Shown here: piece after piece, positions 38,170 through 46,409 of the stretch
How the letters are laid out: each line of letters begins with the position of its first letter
How positions within the stretch are numbered: the stretch's first letter is position 1
Assembly (NCBI RefSeq): GCF_016783915.1
Contig: NZ_JADHVT010000003.1
Location: 1 to 64,000, forward strand
Length of the DNA stretch: 64,000 nucleotides
From: Acidovorax sp.
Lineage (GTDB): Bacteria > Pseudomonadota > Gammaproteobacteria > Burkholderiales > Burkholderiaceae_C
Direction of reading: 5' to 3'
Translations under genes and position numbers: made by a program
The notes under the pieces: generated by a model
Seen by the model: the letters and a program-made list of their open reading frames with translations, nothing else
The model's database searches: none
What the model was told of the DNA's origin: nothing

Positions 38170-38481
38170 TCAGAACGTGACCGCCATGCCCGGCACATCC
38201 ACCCGCACGATGGGCTTGGCAAGGGCGGCACTGGTGGCGCGCGCAAAGTCGCGGGACCATACCGGATCCTGCATCAGCGCAGTACCGGCAGCACGGGCCA
38301 CCGTCAGCACCTTGTCGGCCAGCAGCACCTTGCCACTGGCACGCAGAGGCTCGCAGTCCAGCGCGATGAACTGGTCGTCGAGCCAGCGCCGCCCGGCCTC
38401 GTGGGCCATGGGCTCGGCGCCCTCCAGGGTAAAACGGTATTCTTGGTCTGCGGCCAGTTTGACCGACACTTCGCTGTGCAT
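38170..38481 (-). CDS. Small soluble protein of unknown function (103 residues)
   Basis: The frame uses codons typical of its neighbours and encodes an acidic N-half (HSEVSVKLAADQEYRFTLEG) likely to form beta strands. The C-half is helical (VLLADKVLTVARAAGTALM). There is no signal peptide, cysteine or known motif. A 19-bp palindrome lies 45 bases upstream of its start. I do not recognise the family. It sits between mpl and the DAHP synthase gene. Confidence 0.65.
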   Translation of the reverse strand: MHSEVSVKLAADQEYRFTLEGAEPMAHEAGRRWLDDQFIALDCEPLRASGKVLLADKVLTVARAAGTALMQDPVWSRDFARATSAALAKPIVRVDVPGMAVTF

Positions 38482-38525
38482 GATGAATCGCCTTTCTGCG
38501 TTTTTTGCGGTAACTCAGGCTTGCA

Positions 38526-38544
38526 GCTGCACATGATGTGCAGC
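38526..38544. promoter_or_regulatory. 19-bp perfect palindrome (candidate operator)
   Basis: GCTGCACATGATGTGCAGC is perfectly symmetric around the central G at 38535. The single-base centre cannot form an RNA loop easily, so a dimeric protein site is more likely. It lies upstream of the 103-residue gene and downstream of the DAHP synthase gene. Confidence 0.55.
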
Positions 38545-38589
38545 GAGAGGCGCAGGTTACAAGTTTAGACCCTCCGATCGACCCAGCGC

Positions 38590-39711
38590 TCAGCGGGCAC
38601 GACGCGCCTTCACGGCGTCCGACAGCTCGGCCAGCGCTTGGAGCGAGGCGTCCCAGCCCAGGCAGGCGTCGGTGATGCTCTTGCCATATTCGAGTGCCAA
38701 GGGGTCGTCCTTGCCGGGCGTGAACTTTTGCGCACCTGCCGTCAGGTGGCTTTCGATCATCAGGCCGAACACGCTGCGCGAACCGCCAGCCACCTGCACA
38801 GCGACATCGCGGGCCACATCGAGCTGCTTTTCGTGCTGCTTGCTGCTGTTGGCGTGGCTGCAGTCCACCATCAGTGTGGCGGGCAACTTGGCGGCTTCGA
38901 GGTCCTTGCAGGCAGCGGCCACGCTGGCGGCGTCGTAGTTGGGCATCTTGCCGCCGCGCAGGATCACGTGGCAGTCTTTGTTGCCCTTGGTGTTGACGAT
39001 GGCGACCTGGCCATTCTTGTGCACCGACAGGAAATGGTGGCCCCGGCTGGCCGACTGGATGGCGTCGGTGGCAATGCGGATGTTGCCGTCCGTGCCGTTC
39101 TTGAAGCCAATGGGCGCCGAGATGCCAGAGGCCAGCTCGCGATGTACCTGGCTTTCGGTGGTGCGGGCACCAATCGCGCCCCAGCTGATGAGGTCGCCGA
39201 TGTACTGGGGCGAGATCACGTCGAGGAACTCGCTGCCGGCGGGCATGCCCAGGCGATTGATCTCGATGAGCAGTTGGCGTGCAATGCGCAGGCCTTCGTC
39301 GATGCGGTAGCTCTCGTCCAAGTAGGGGTCATTGATGAGCCCCTTCCAGCCCACGGTGGTACGTGGCTTTTCGAAGTACACACGCATCACGATTTCCAGC
39401 GTGTCGGCGTACTGGGTGCGCACGGCCATCAGGCGACGGGCGTACTCGACAGCGGCGGCGGGGTCGTGGATAGAACAAGGGCCAATCACCACCAGCAAGC
39501 GATCATCCTTGCCAGTCATGATGTTGTGGATGTTCTTGCGGGTCTGGGTGATCAGCGTCTCGACCGGCGTGCCGCCGATCGGGAAGAAGCGGATCAGATG
39601 CTCGGGAGGAGGCAACACGGTGATGTCCTTGATACGTTCGTCGTCGGTCTGGCTGGTTTTTTCGACGCTGCGGTACCAGGCATCGCTGGTGGGATTGGTA
39701 GTGGCCGTCAT
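38590..39711 (-). CDS. 3-deoxy-7-phosphoheptulonate (DAHP) synthase, type I AroF/G/H
   Basis: The 373-residue enzyme begins MTATTNPTSDAWYRSVEKT. Conserved motifs are VVIGPCSIHDPAAAVEYARRL, RVYFEKPRTTVGWKGLINDP, EFLDVISPQYIGDLISWGAIGARTTESQVHRELASG (in part) and VDCSHANSSK. It condenses PEP and erythrose-4-phosphate, the first step of the shikimate pathway. AGGAAG precedes the ATG. A leader peptide rich in Phe, Tyr and Trp codons and a terminator hairpin lie just upstream, so it is probably controlled by attenuation. The isozyme class by feedback amino acid cannot be told by eye. Confidence 0.96.
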   Translation of the reverse strand: MTATTNPTSDAWYRSVEKTSQTDDERIKDITVLPPPEHLIRFFPIGGTPVETLITQTRKNIHNIMTGKDDRLLVVIGPCSIHDPAAAVEYARRLMAVRTQYADTLEIVMRVYFEKPRTTVGWKGLINDPYLDESYRIDEGLRIARQLLIEINRLGMPAGSEFLDVISPQYIGDLISWGAIGARTTESQVHRELASGISAPIGFKNGTDGNIRIATDAIQSASRGHHFLSVHKNGQVAIVNTKGNKDCHVILRGGKMPNYDAASVAAACKDLEAAKLPATLMVDCSHANSSKQHEKQLDVARDVAVQVAGGSRSVFGLMIESHLTAGAQKFTPGKDDPLALEYGKSITDACLGWDASLQALAELSDAVKARRAR

Positions 39712-39762
39712 GGTTGCTTCCTCGTGGAGTCGGTTGGAGTGGATGGAAAAACGGGAGGGCTG

Positions 39763-39800
39763 AAAAACAAAAACCGCCGGGCTTTGCAGCGTCGGCGGTT
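39763..39800 (-). terminator. Attenuator terminator in the DAHP synthase leader
   Basis: On the minus strand AACCGCCG (39800-39793) pairs with CGGCGGTT (39779-39772) around a 13-base loop, followed by TTTTTGTTTTT. The last codons of the leader peptide contain the same CGGCGG (39847-39842) and could capture the CCGCCG arm, breaking the terminator. Confidence 0.8.
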
Positions 39801-39837
39801 GGTATGGGGAGGTTGTGTGTGCTTGCGCGTTTTCCTC

Positions 39838-39894
39838 TCATCCGCCGGGGACCGAGATAAAAAACCAAAAGTAAAACGCGCTGCGAACTTGCAT
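39838..39894 (-). CDS. Aromatic leader peptide MQVRSAFYFWFFISVPGG
   Basis: The 18-codon frame has six aromatic residues in a row (FYFWFF) and ends in TGA just before the attenuator. A 9-bp element within the Phe-Tyr codons (GCGCGTTTT, 39881-39873) is exactly complementary to AAAACGCGC (39833-39825) after the stop. This fits region 1:2 of a classic attenuator. Stalling for lack of charged Phe, Tyr or Trp tRNA would favour readthrough into the DAHP synthase gene. No good ribosome site precedes the ATG, so it may be read leaderless. Confidence 0.8.
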   Translation of the reverse strand: MQVRSAFYFWFFISVPGG

Positions 39895-39901
39895 GGCAAT
39901 C

Positions 39902-39929
39902 AATGTAGCACAGGAGTGCGGAGGTTCAG
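39902..39929 (-). promoter_or_regulatory. Candidate promoter of the DAHP synthase leader
   Basis: On the minus strand, -35 CTGAAC (39929-39924), 16 bases, -10 TACATT (39907-39902). Transcription would begin within a base or two of the leader-peptide ATG. Predicted by eye only. Confidence 0.4.
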
Positions 39930-39991
39930 CCCCCAGGGTTGTTGCAAATGCACGACACGCATCCGCCCAGCACGCATCGGACCGGGACGAT

Positions 39992-40543
39992 TCATCGGCG
40001 TCCACCCCGAAACCAGGCACGCACGCGTTGCAATGCCGAGGGCTTGCGTAGCGGCTGCACATCCTGCAGGTCGCTCGCCGGGTCGCTCTGGTGCTCGTAC
40101 ATGTCGATGAGCAGCAACGCCTCGCCCAACGTGCGCCAAGCCAGAAGCTCAAACTGATCAAAGCTGGCGCTCTCCTTGGTGCTGCGCCGCTCCAGCATCA
40201 ATTGCCAGTCTGCAATGGCGTTGCGCAGCTCCCGCAGCGCACGCTGGTAGGCGCCAAACTCGTACAGCGCATGCCACGCTGAACCCAGGCCAGTCAAAAA
40301 CAGCTGGTGTTCGCGCGCACTGTGCGACAAGGTCACCACGCGGCGCGTGATCTCGGTGGTGTCCGTGCTGGTGCGGCGGATGCGAACTGCCTCGTCGATC
40401 TGCGAGGACAACGCACCAAGGCTGTCGCGCAGCTGGCGCGAGTCCTCATCGGCAACGCCCTCGCGCAAAAAGCGGCTGATGTCTCCAAACGACTGGAGCG
40501 TCAGCAATTGACTGGGGCGCGTGGCAGGCATGGTGTCACCCAT
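39992..40543 (-). CDS. Helical cytoplasmic protein of unknown function (183 residues)
   Basis: The product has no signal peptide or TM helix and appears all-helical (LRDSLGALSSQIDEAVRI; RALRELRNAIADWQLMLERR; LLAWRTLGEALLLIDMYEHQ). It has a basic C-terminus (RVRAWFRGGRR). No motif is recognised. ATG 40531 is an alternative start. It is on the same strand as tldD and upstream of the DAHP synthase leader. Confidence 0.68.
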   Translation of the reverse strand: MGDTMPATRPSQLLTLQSFGDISRFLREGVADEDSRQLRDSLGALSSQIDEAVRIRRTSTDTTEITRRVVTLSHSAREHQLFLTGLGSAWHALYEFGAYQRALRELRNAIADWQLMLERRSTKESASFDQFELLAWRTLGEALLLIDMYEHQSDPASDLQDVQPLRKPSALQRVRAWFRGGRR

Positions 40544-40643
40544 TGTGCGCCGGCCAACGCGCAGTACAAGCCCTGAAAAGCGGGTGAAAACGCGAAGTCA
40601 CGCACCCACGCCAGCTCAGCCAACAGGGCTGATAACGCAACCC

Positions 40644-42131
40644 TCAGGCCGTACCGCCCACCGTCAGGCCTTCAATGCGCAGCGTAGGTTGCCCCACACC
40701 CACTGGCACGCTCTGGCCTTCCTTGCCACAGGTGCCCACGCCGCTATCAAGGCGCATGTCGTTGCCGATCATGGTCACCTTCTTGAGCGACTCGGGGCCG
40801 CTGCCAATGATGGTGGCGCCCTTCACGGGATATTGGATCTTGCCGTTTTCCACCCAGTAGGCTTCGCTGGCCGAGAACACAAACTTGCCCGAAGTGATGT
40901 CCACCTGCCCGCCACCAAAGTTGCTGGCGTACAGGCCCTTCTTGATGCTGGCGATGATCTCCTGCGGGTCCTTGTCGCCACCCAGCATGTAGGTGTTGGT
41001 CATGCGCGGCATGGGGATATGGGCGTAGCTCTCGCGACGGCCGTTGCCGGTGGGCGCGACGCCCATCAGGCGCGCGTTCAGCGAGTCCTGGATGTAGCCC
41101 TTGAGGATGCCGTCCTCGATCAGCACGTTGCGCTGGCTGGCGTGGCCTTCATCGTCCACGTTGAGCGATCCGCGGCGGTCGGCAATGGTGCCGTCGTCCA
41201 GCACCGTGACCCCCTTGGCCGCCACGCGCTGGCCGATGCGTCCGCTGAATGCGCTCGAACCCTTGCGGTTGAAGTCACCTTCCAGCCCGTGGCCAATCGC
41301 CTCGTGCAGCAGGATGCCGGGCCAGCCCGAGCCCAGCACCACGGTCATCTCGCCAGCAGGGGCTGGGCGCGACTCCAGGTTCACCAGTGCCGCATTCACC
41401 GCCTCATCGACATACTTGCCCATCTGCTCATCGTCGAAATAGGCCAGGCCAAAACGGCCACCACCACCGGCCGAGCCCATCTCGCGGCGGCCGTTCTGCT
41501 CGGCGATCACCGTGACCGACAGGCGTACCAGCGGCCGCACATCGGCCGCCAGGGTGCCATCGGCACGCGCCACGAGCACCACGTCGTATTCGCTGGCAAG
41601 CCCTGCCATGACCTGCGCCACGCGCGGGTCCTTGGCGCGGGCGCGCTGCTCCAGGCGCTCCAGCAACGCCACCTTCGCGGTGCTGTCCAGCGAAGCAATC
41701 GGATCCACGCCTGGGTACAGACTGCGGCCTGCCGCTACTTTTTTGGGAGCTACCCGTGCTTTACCCGCCTGTGCAGCGGACGAAATAGACCGCACAGTAC
41801 GTGCAGCATCCAGCAGCGAGGACTCCGAGATGTCGTCAGAGTAGGCAAAGGCCGTTTTCTCGCCGCTCACAGCGCGCACACCCACACCCTGGTCAATGCT
41901 GAAAGAACCCGTTTTGACGATACCTTCTTCCAGGCTCCAGCCTTCGCTGCGGGTGTACTGGAAGTACAGGTCCGCATCGTCCACCTGGTGGGTACGGATC
42001 TCGGCCAGGGCCCGGGCCAAATGGCTTTCATCCAGGCCGAAGGGGGTCAGCAGCAGTTCACGGGCAACATCAATGCGCTGGCTGGTGGCCGCACGCTGGG
42101 GCGCGGCAGTGGTAGAGCGGGAAGTCATCAA
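40644..42131 (-). CDS. tldD: Metalloprotease TldD
   Basis: This 495-residue TldD/PmbA family member has the zinc site HEAIGHGLEGDF and the Gly-rich GSGWPGILLHEA. The C-terminal LIEDGILKGYIQDSLNARLMG and GGGQVDITSGKFVFSASEAYWVENG are typical. With TldE it processes microcin precursors and the CcdA antitoxin in E. coli. A linker at residues about 116-133 (SSAAQAGKARVAPKKVAA) is encoded by a copy of the dispersed 54-bp element. ATG 42128 is equally likely. Confidence 0.96.
   Translation of the reverse strand: MMTSRSTTAAPQRAATSQRIDVARELLLTPFGLDESHLARALAEIRTHQVDDADLYFQYTRSEGWSLEEGIVKTGSFSIDQGVGVRAVSGEKTAFAYSDDISESSLLDAARTVRSISSAAQAGKARVAPKKVAAGRSLYPGVDPIASLDSTAKVALLERLEQRARAKDPRVAQVMAGLASEYDVVLVARADGTLAADVRPLVRLSVTVIAEQNGRREMGSAGGGGRFGLAYFDDEQMGKYVDEAVNAALVNLESRPAPAGEMTVVLGSGWPGILLHEAIGHGLEGDFNRKGSSAFSGRIGQRVAAKGVTVLDDGTIADRRGSLNVDDEGHASQRNVLIEDGILKGYIQDSLNARLMGVAPTGNGRRESYAHIPMPRMTNTYMLGGDKDPQEIIASIKKGLYASNFGGGQVDITSGKFVFSASEAYWVENGKIQYPVKGATIIGSGPESLKKVTMIGNDMRLDSGVGTCGKEGQSVPVGVGQPTLRIEGLTVGGTA
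41734..41787 (+). repeat. Dispersed 54-bp element, copy G (inside tldD, antisense)
   Basis: The lead GCTACTTTTTTG is followed by a core starting GGAGC and carrying GTGCAGCGG at the position of the shared GCGCT-GG block. It aligns to the other copies without gaps and adds 18 codons to tldD. Confidence 0.6.
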
Positions 42132-42218
42132 GGCATTTTAGGCGCGTGACCAGCCCTTGCCCGGGATGGCCCCACATGCCCCTATGCGCCTCCTGCGCCT
42201 CAAGTCCGCTTCGCAGCT

Positions 42219-42557
42219 TCAGGCAGCCGTCTGGTCATCCAGCCCTGCCTGTGCCGCGTGGGCCTGCACCGACTCGATGCCCGCATCCCGGGCCTTGGCG
42301 CCGGAGTACATCTGGCTTTGGCCAATCACCTGTCCATTGCCTGCCTTGAGGGTGAAATACGGCGCGCCGTTCTTGGCGCTGAGCCGGCCAAAACGGCCGT
42401 CGTTCGGGGCATTCTTGCGCACCGCCTCGATACCACCCAGCGCGCTGGCGCGAGACTCGTACATCTCGCTGGTCAGGATGACCTGACCGTTGGCGGCCAG
42501 CAGGTTGAAGACAAATTTGTCGTTTTTCGACTTCTTGAGCTCGAACTTCGCCGCCAT
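42219..42557 (-). CDS. DUF1508 (YegP-like) tandem-repeat protein
   Basis: The 112-residue protein contains two DUF1508 repeats: FELKKSKNDKFVFNLLAANG...SRASALGGIEAVRKNA, then GAPYFTLKAGNGQVIGQSQMY...RDAGIESVQAHA. Each forms a small beta-alpha unit. Function is unknown. The start follows GGAGG and matches the family start MAAKFELKKSK; the open frame continues upstream without family sequence. Confidence 0.92.
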   Translation of the reverse strand: MAAKFELKKSKNDKFVFNLLAANGQVILTSEMYESRASALGGIEAVRKNAPNDGRFGRLSAKNGAPYFTLKAGNGQVIGQSQMYSGAKARDAGIESVQAHAAQAGLDDQTAA

Positions 42558-42651
42558 GGGAAAACCCTCCGGATGCTGAGCGGCCAAAACACGGTTGGCC
42601 AGCCGGTTTGTACCCCGAGGGCGTGCTGCAGGCAACCACGCCCACAAGGCC

Positions 42652-43827
42652 CTACAGCGCAGCAGGGAGAGGGTCTTTGGTTTCCTGCTTCTGGGATCGA
42701 GCCACCGACATCAGGATGCCCAGCGCCAACCCCAGAGTGACCATGGCGGTGCCGCCGTAGCTGATGAAAGGCAAGGGGACGCCCACCACCGGAAGAATGC
42801 CGCTCACCATGCCCATGTTCACAAAGGCATAGGTGAAGAAAATCATCGACACCGCCCCCCCCATGAGGCGGCCAAACAAGGTGTTTGCACCTGCCGCAAT
42901 GGCCAGCCCCCGCCAGACCAGCAGCAGAAAACACACCAGCAAGAACAGGTTGCCAGCCAGGCCAAACTCTTCGGAATAGGCGGCAAAGATGAAGTCGGTG
43001 GTGCGTTCAGGAATGAACTCCAGATGGGTCTGCGTGCCCGCCATGAAGCCCTTGCCCCACAGGCCACCCGAGCCAATGGCGATCATGCCCTGGATGATGT
43101 GAAAACCCTTGCCGAGCGGGTCTCGGGTGGGGTCCAGCAAGGTGCAGATACGCTGCTGCTGATAGTCATGCAGCACCACCCAGCGCACGCCATCCGCGCA
43201 CAGCTGGTCGCCCAGCAGCACCAGGGTGGCAATGCCCAGACCGCCGATCAGCACCGGCGGCAGGATCAGCCTCCAGGACAGGCCCGCAAAGAAGATCACG
43301 GAGAGCCCCGCCGCCAGCACCAGCAGCGAGGTACCCAGGTCGGGCTGCTTCATGACCAGGCCGACCGGGACAACCAGCAGCAGGCCCGCCGCCGCAAAGT
43401 CCAGCGGGCGCAGCGCGCCTTCGCGCTTCTGGAACCACCAGGCCAGCATCAGCGGCATGGCGATCTTGAGGATTTCGCTGGGCTGGATGACGATACCCAC
43501 ATTGATCCAGCGCGTAGCCCCTTTTTTGGTGATGCCAAACAGCGCCACAGCCACCAGCAGTGCCACCCCGGTCAGGTACAGCGGCACGGCGCAGGCCATG
43601 ATCTTCTGGGGCGGAACCTGGGCCACCATGAACAGGATGGCGCCCGCAATCAGCATGTTGCGCCCGTGGTCCACAAACCGCGTGCCGTGGTCATAACCCG
43701 ACGAATACATGGCCAGCAACCCCGCGCTGGCCAGCATCAGCACCAGCAACAGGAGAGGAAGATCAAAACCCCGAAACAGGGGCGCCAGACGCTGGGTGAG
43801 CGTGGGCTTTTCAAAAACGACGGCCAT
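42652..43827 (-). CDS. rodA: Rod shape-determining SEDS glycosyltransferase RodA
   Basis: The 391-residue polytopic SEDS protein has about ten TMs. Motifs are GATRWINVGIVIQPSEILKIAMPL, KQPDLGTSLLVLAAGLSV and the C-terminal FVNMGMVSGILPVVGVPLPFISYGG. It polymerises glycan strands with PBP2 during elongation. The usual mreBCD-mrdA neighbours are absent. Instead, 29 bases upstream on the same strand lies a kinase-HDOD-GAF gene. The open frame extends to 44043, but MAVVFEKPTLTQRL is the family start. Confidence 0.95.
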   Translation of the reverse strand: MAVVFEKPTLTQRLAPLFRGFDLPLLLLVLMLASAGLLAMYSSGYDHGTRFVDHGRNMLIAGAILFMVAQVPPQKIMACAVPLYLTGVALLVAVALFGITKKGATRWINVGIVIQPSEILKIAMPLMLAWWFQKREGALRPLDFAAAGLLLVVPVGLVMKQPDLGTSLLVLAAGLSVIFFAGLSWRLILPPVLIGGLGIATLVLLGDQLCADGVRWVVLHDYQQQRICTLLDPTRDPLGKGFHIIQGMIAIGSGGLWGKGFMAGTQTHLEFIPERTTDFIFAAYSEEFGLAGNLFLLVCFLLLVWRGLAIAAGANTLFGRLMGGAVSMIFFTYAFVNMGMVSGILPVVGVPLPFISYGGTAMVTLGLALGILMSVARSQKQETKDPLPAAL

Positions 43828-43856
43828 TCCCCGATTATCGGGTGGATGCCGGGTGC

Positions 43857-46295
43857 TCACCCCGCCTGCCGGAAGGCCATCACAGCCTGGTTGCGCAGTG
43901 TTCGCAGCAGCCCCAGCGCCTTGTCGTCCACCACAATGCCCCCCGCAGTGGCCTGGTCGGCATAGATCAGCGCAAAGGGTTGCCCCTTGATCTGCAAAGG
44001 CAACAGCAGGAAAGATGGTGCATTGAGCCCCTTGCGGTACCAATCAGGCAAACGCGCCTGCATGCGAGGCTCGTTGGCGTCGTTGATCAGCGTGTCGGCG
44101 CCACGCAGGCATACCGCAGCAAACAGGTCGCCCTGGGTTTTGAGCGGTATTTTCATGGCGCGCACCGCAGACTCGCTGCCCTCGCCCAGGCCAAAACGAC
44201 CGGTCAGCGCCTCCGCTTTGGCGTCACGCAGGCAAAACACCATGCGCCGAAACCCCAGCGCGCGGAACATGGTTTCCAGAATCATGCGCAGCACGTCATT
44301 GAGCTGAAAGCTCTCGACCATGGCATTGGTGATGTCCTGAATGCCCGCAGCCAGCACCTCGTTGACCTGGGCCACAGACACCGCACCACCGGCCTGGGAT
44401 GCAAGCACAGCGGGCAGGGGCTTGGTCTCACTGATCCGCAACTCATGCGCACCCAGGGCATCGTCAGGCGCGGACTGCGCGCCTGCGGCCGGTGGCAGCT
44501 TGAGCAGCCGGGCGGCTGGCGTGTCAGGCGCCACGCGCAGGTCGAGGGCGTCGGCCAACGCCACCAGCTTATGGCGCGCGCGCAGTGTGGCTTCGGCAAT
44601 GGCTTCGGCTGACAAAGCCAGAGTGCGTGCGTAGCGTGTGCCCACCTGGCCCAGCTGCCCCTCCAGCTGGGCGGGTTCGCAGAACAGCAGGGTGCTGGCC
44701 ACCTCGTTAGCGGCCATGGCGGCCCAGCGCAAGCGTTCCACCCCCTGCTCCGGCGCGCGCTGCATGGGCGAGCCCAGCGGCTTGCGCATGCAGCGCTGCA
44801 GGGTGTCGGGCAGGCTCCAGACACGCGCCACCCCCACGCCCAGGTCCTCAAACCCCAGTCCCAGCACCTGTACAGAGGCAGCCTCTTCGCCGCCCTCCAT
44901 GCGCCCCGAGGCCACCAGGCTGCGCACCTGCCGGGCCTCTTCGGGAAAGTAGAACTCGCACAGCATGCGCCCCAGGTTCTGGAACATCGCGCCGATGAAG
45001 GCCTCTTCTGCCGCCTGGCTGGTGCTGCACAGCTCGGCCGCGACCGAGCCCGCCATCATGGCGCGCAAAAATTCCTCGCGCATCTGGCTGGCGTGGGCCT
45101 TGTCCTGCATGTGGTCCAGCAACACCAGGCTCAGCGCCATGTTCCGCACTGCATTGAAGCCCACCAGGCTCACCGCGCGCGACACGGTGCTGATGGTGCC
45201 CCGGCTGGCGTGGGCGTAATGCACGCTATTGACCAGACGCAGCAGCTTGTTAGTGAGCGCCACGTCCTTCAGGATCTCGTGGGTCAGGTCACTGATGCTG
45301 TCGTCTTCCGAATTGGCCACACGCTGGATGCGCGCCACAGAATCCGACAAGGCCGGAAAGTCGCTCTTGTGGCGCATGCGCCGCAGCAGAAAGTCGAGTG
45401 TGGCGTTGCTGGCGGCCGATGGTGCACTGGCCGGTGCCGCCCATGCGCGCAGTGCATCCCGAAAATCAGCCGCCGTGGCATAGCGCTGCGCCGGGTCACG
45501 CGCCATGGCGCGCTGCAAAATGGCACGCAAACCGTCGTCCACGCCGGGCCCCATATCGGCGGGCAGCGCCAGGTTTTCGTTGGCAATGCGGTACAACGCC
45601 TGCCAGGTGTCCTTCTGGTGAATGAGCGGGTGCCCGGTCAGCAATTCGATGAGCACCAGCGCGGCGGAATACACGTCCATCGCGGGGGTGGGCGCAGCAC
45701 CGGCGGCCGCCTCAGGGGCCATGTAGGCGGGCGTGCCGCTTGCAAGCTGGGCGTCCGGTGCGGACTGCACAGGTGCCGCCATGCCGAAATCCATTACCCT
45801 CGCGTGGCGCTGGGCGTCAATCATCACGTTGGAGGGCTTGAGGTCACGGTGCACGATGCCCGCCAGGTGGGCGGCGTGCAGGCCATCGAGCACATCCACC
45901 ATAAGCGCCACGGCGTCGTGCGGCGTGCAGCGCCCTTGCTGGGCGAGGTGCTCTGCCAGCGTGTGGCCCGGTACGTACTCGAACACGATGTACGGCTGCG
46001 AACCCTGCACATCGGCCTCGAACACCGGCACGATGCAGGGGTGGGCCAGGCGACCTACATGGCGCGCCTCGCGCAGCCACTGCTCCAGCACGGACGGATC
46101 CTGATCCTGCATGGGACGCATTAGCTTGATGGCCACCTCGCGCTGCAGGCGCGGGTCCAGCGCCAGCCACACGGTGGCCTGGGCGCCCCGGCCCAGTTGT
46201 TTCTTCAGCTCAAAACGCCCCAGTGAAGCAGGAGGCTTGTCGCCTGATCCGAGCGCCCATCGTCTGGCAGTGGAAAGCGGGGCAAAATCGGCCAT
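43857..46295 (-). CDS. Ser/Thr protein kinase - HDOD - GAF fusion protein
   Basis: The 812-residue protein has a Hanks-type kinase at residues ~27-290: G-loop LGRGAQATVW, K57 in VAIK, HRDLKPSNV (149-157), DFG (169-171) and APE (193-195). An HDOD domain spans ~315-520 (DLTHEILKDVALTNKLLRLVNSVHY). A GAF-like domain spans ~640-800. No TM helix is seen, so the protein should be cytosolic, and the kinase core residues are intact. It lies 29 bases before rodA and may be co-transcribed with it. Targets are unknown. The start MADFAPLS was chosen over an upstream in-frame ATG. Confidence 0.9.
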   Translation of the reverse strand: MADFAPLSTARRWALGSGDKPPASLGRFELKKQLGRGAQATVWLALDPRLQREVAIKLMRPMQDQDPSVLEQWLREARHVGRLAHPCIVPVFEADVQGSQPYIVFEYVPGHTLAEHLAQQGRCTPHDAVALMVDVLDGLHAAHLAGIVHRDLKPSNVMIDAQRHARVMDFGMAAPVQSAPDAQLASGTPAYMAPEAAAGAAPTPAMDVYSAALVLIELLTGHPLIHQKDTWQALYRIANENLALPADMGPGVDDGLRAILQRAMARDPAQRYATAADFRDALRAWAAPASAPSAASNATLDFLLRRMRHKSDFPALSDSVARIQRVANSEDDSISDLTHEILKDVALTNKLLRLVNSVHYAHASRGTISTVSRAVSLVGFNAVRNMALSLVLLDHMQDKAHASQMREEFLRAMMAGSVAAELCSTSQAAEEAFIGAMFQNLGRMLCEFYFPEEARQVRSLVASGRMEGGEEAASVQVLGLGFEDLGVGVARVWSLPDTLQRCMRKPLGSPMQRAPEQGVERLRWAAMAANEVASTLLFCEPAQLEGQLGQVGTRYARTLALSAEAIAEATLRARHKLVALADALDLRVAPDTPAARLLKLPPAAGAQSAPDDALGAHELRISETKPLPAVLASQAGGAVSVAQVNEVLAAGIQDITNAMVESFQLNDVLRMILETMFRALGFRRMVFCLRDAKAEALTGRFGLGEGSESAVRAMKIPLKTQGDLFAAVCLRGADTLINDANEPRMQARLPDWYRKGLNAPSFLLLPLQIKGQPFALIYADQATAGGIVVDDKALGLLRTLRNQAVMAFRQAG

Positions 46296-46409
46296 GGTGC
46301 AGGTGCAAAACAAGGCGCCGCACAGTGTGGCGCATCTATAGCCCACATCTTATGCCCGCGCGAGCCCGGCTAACGCAGTGATTCCCCTGCCCCGATCACT
46401 TTCTGACCC

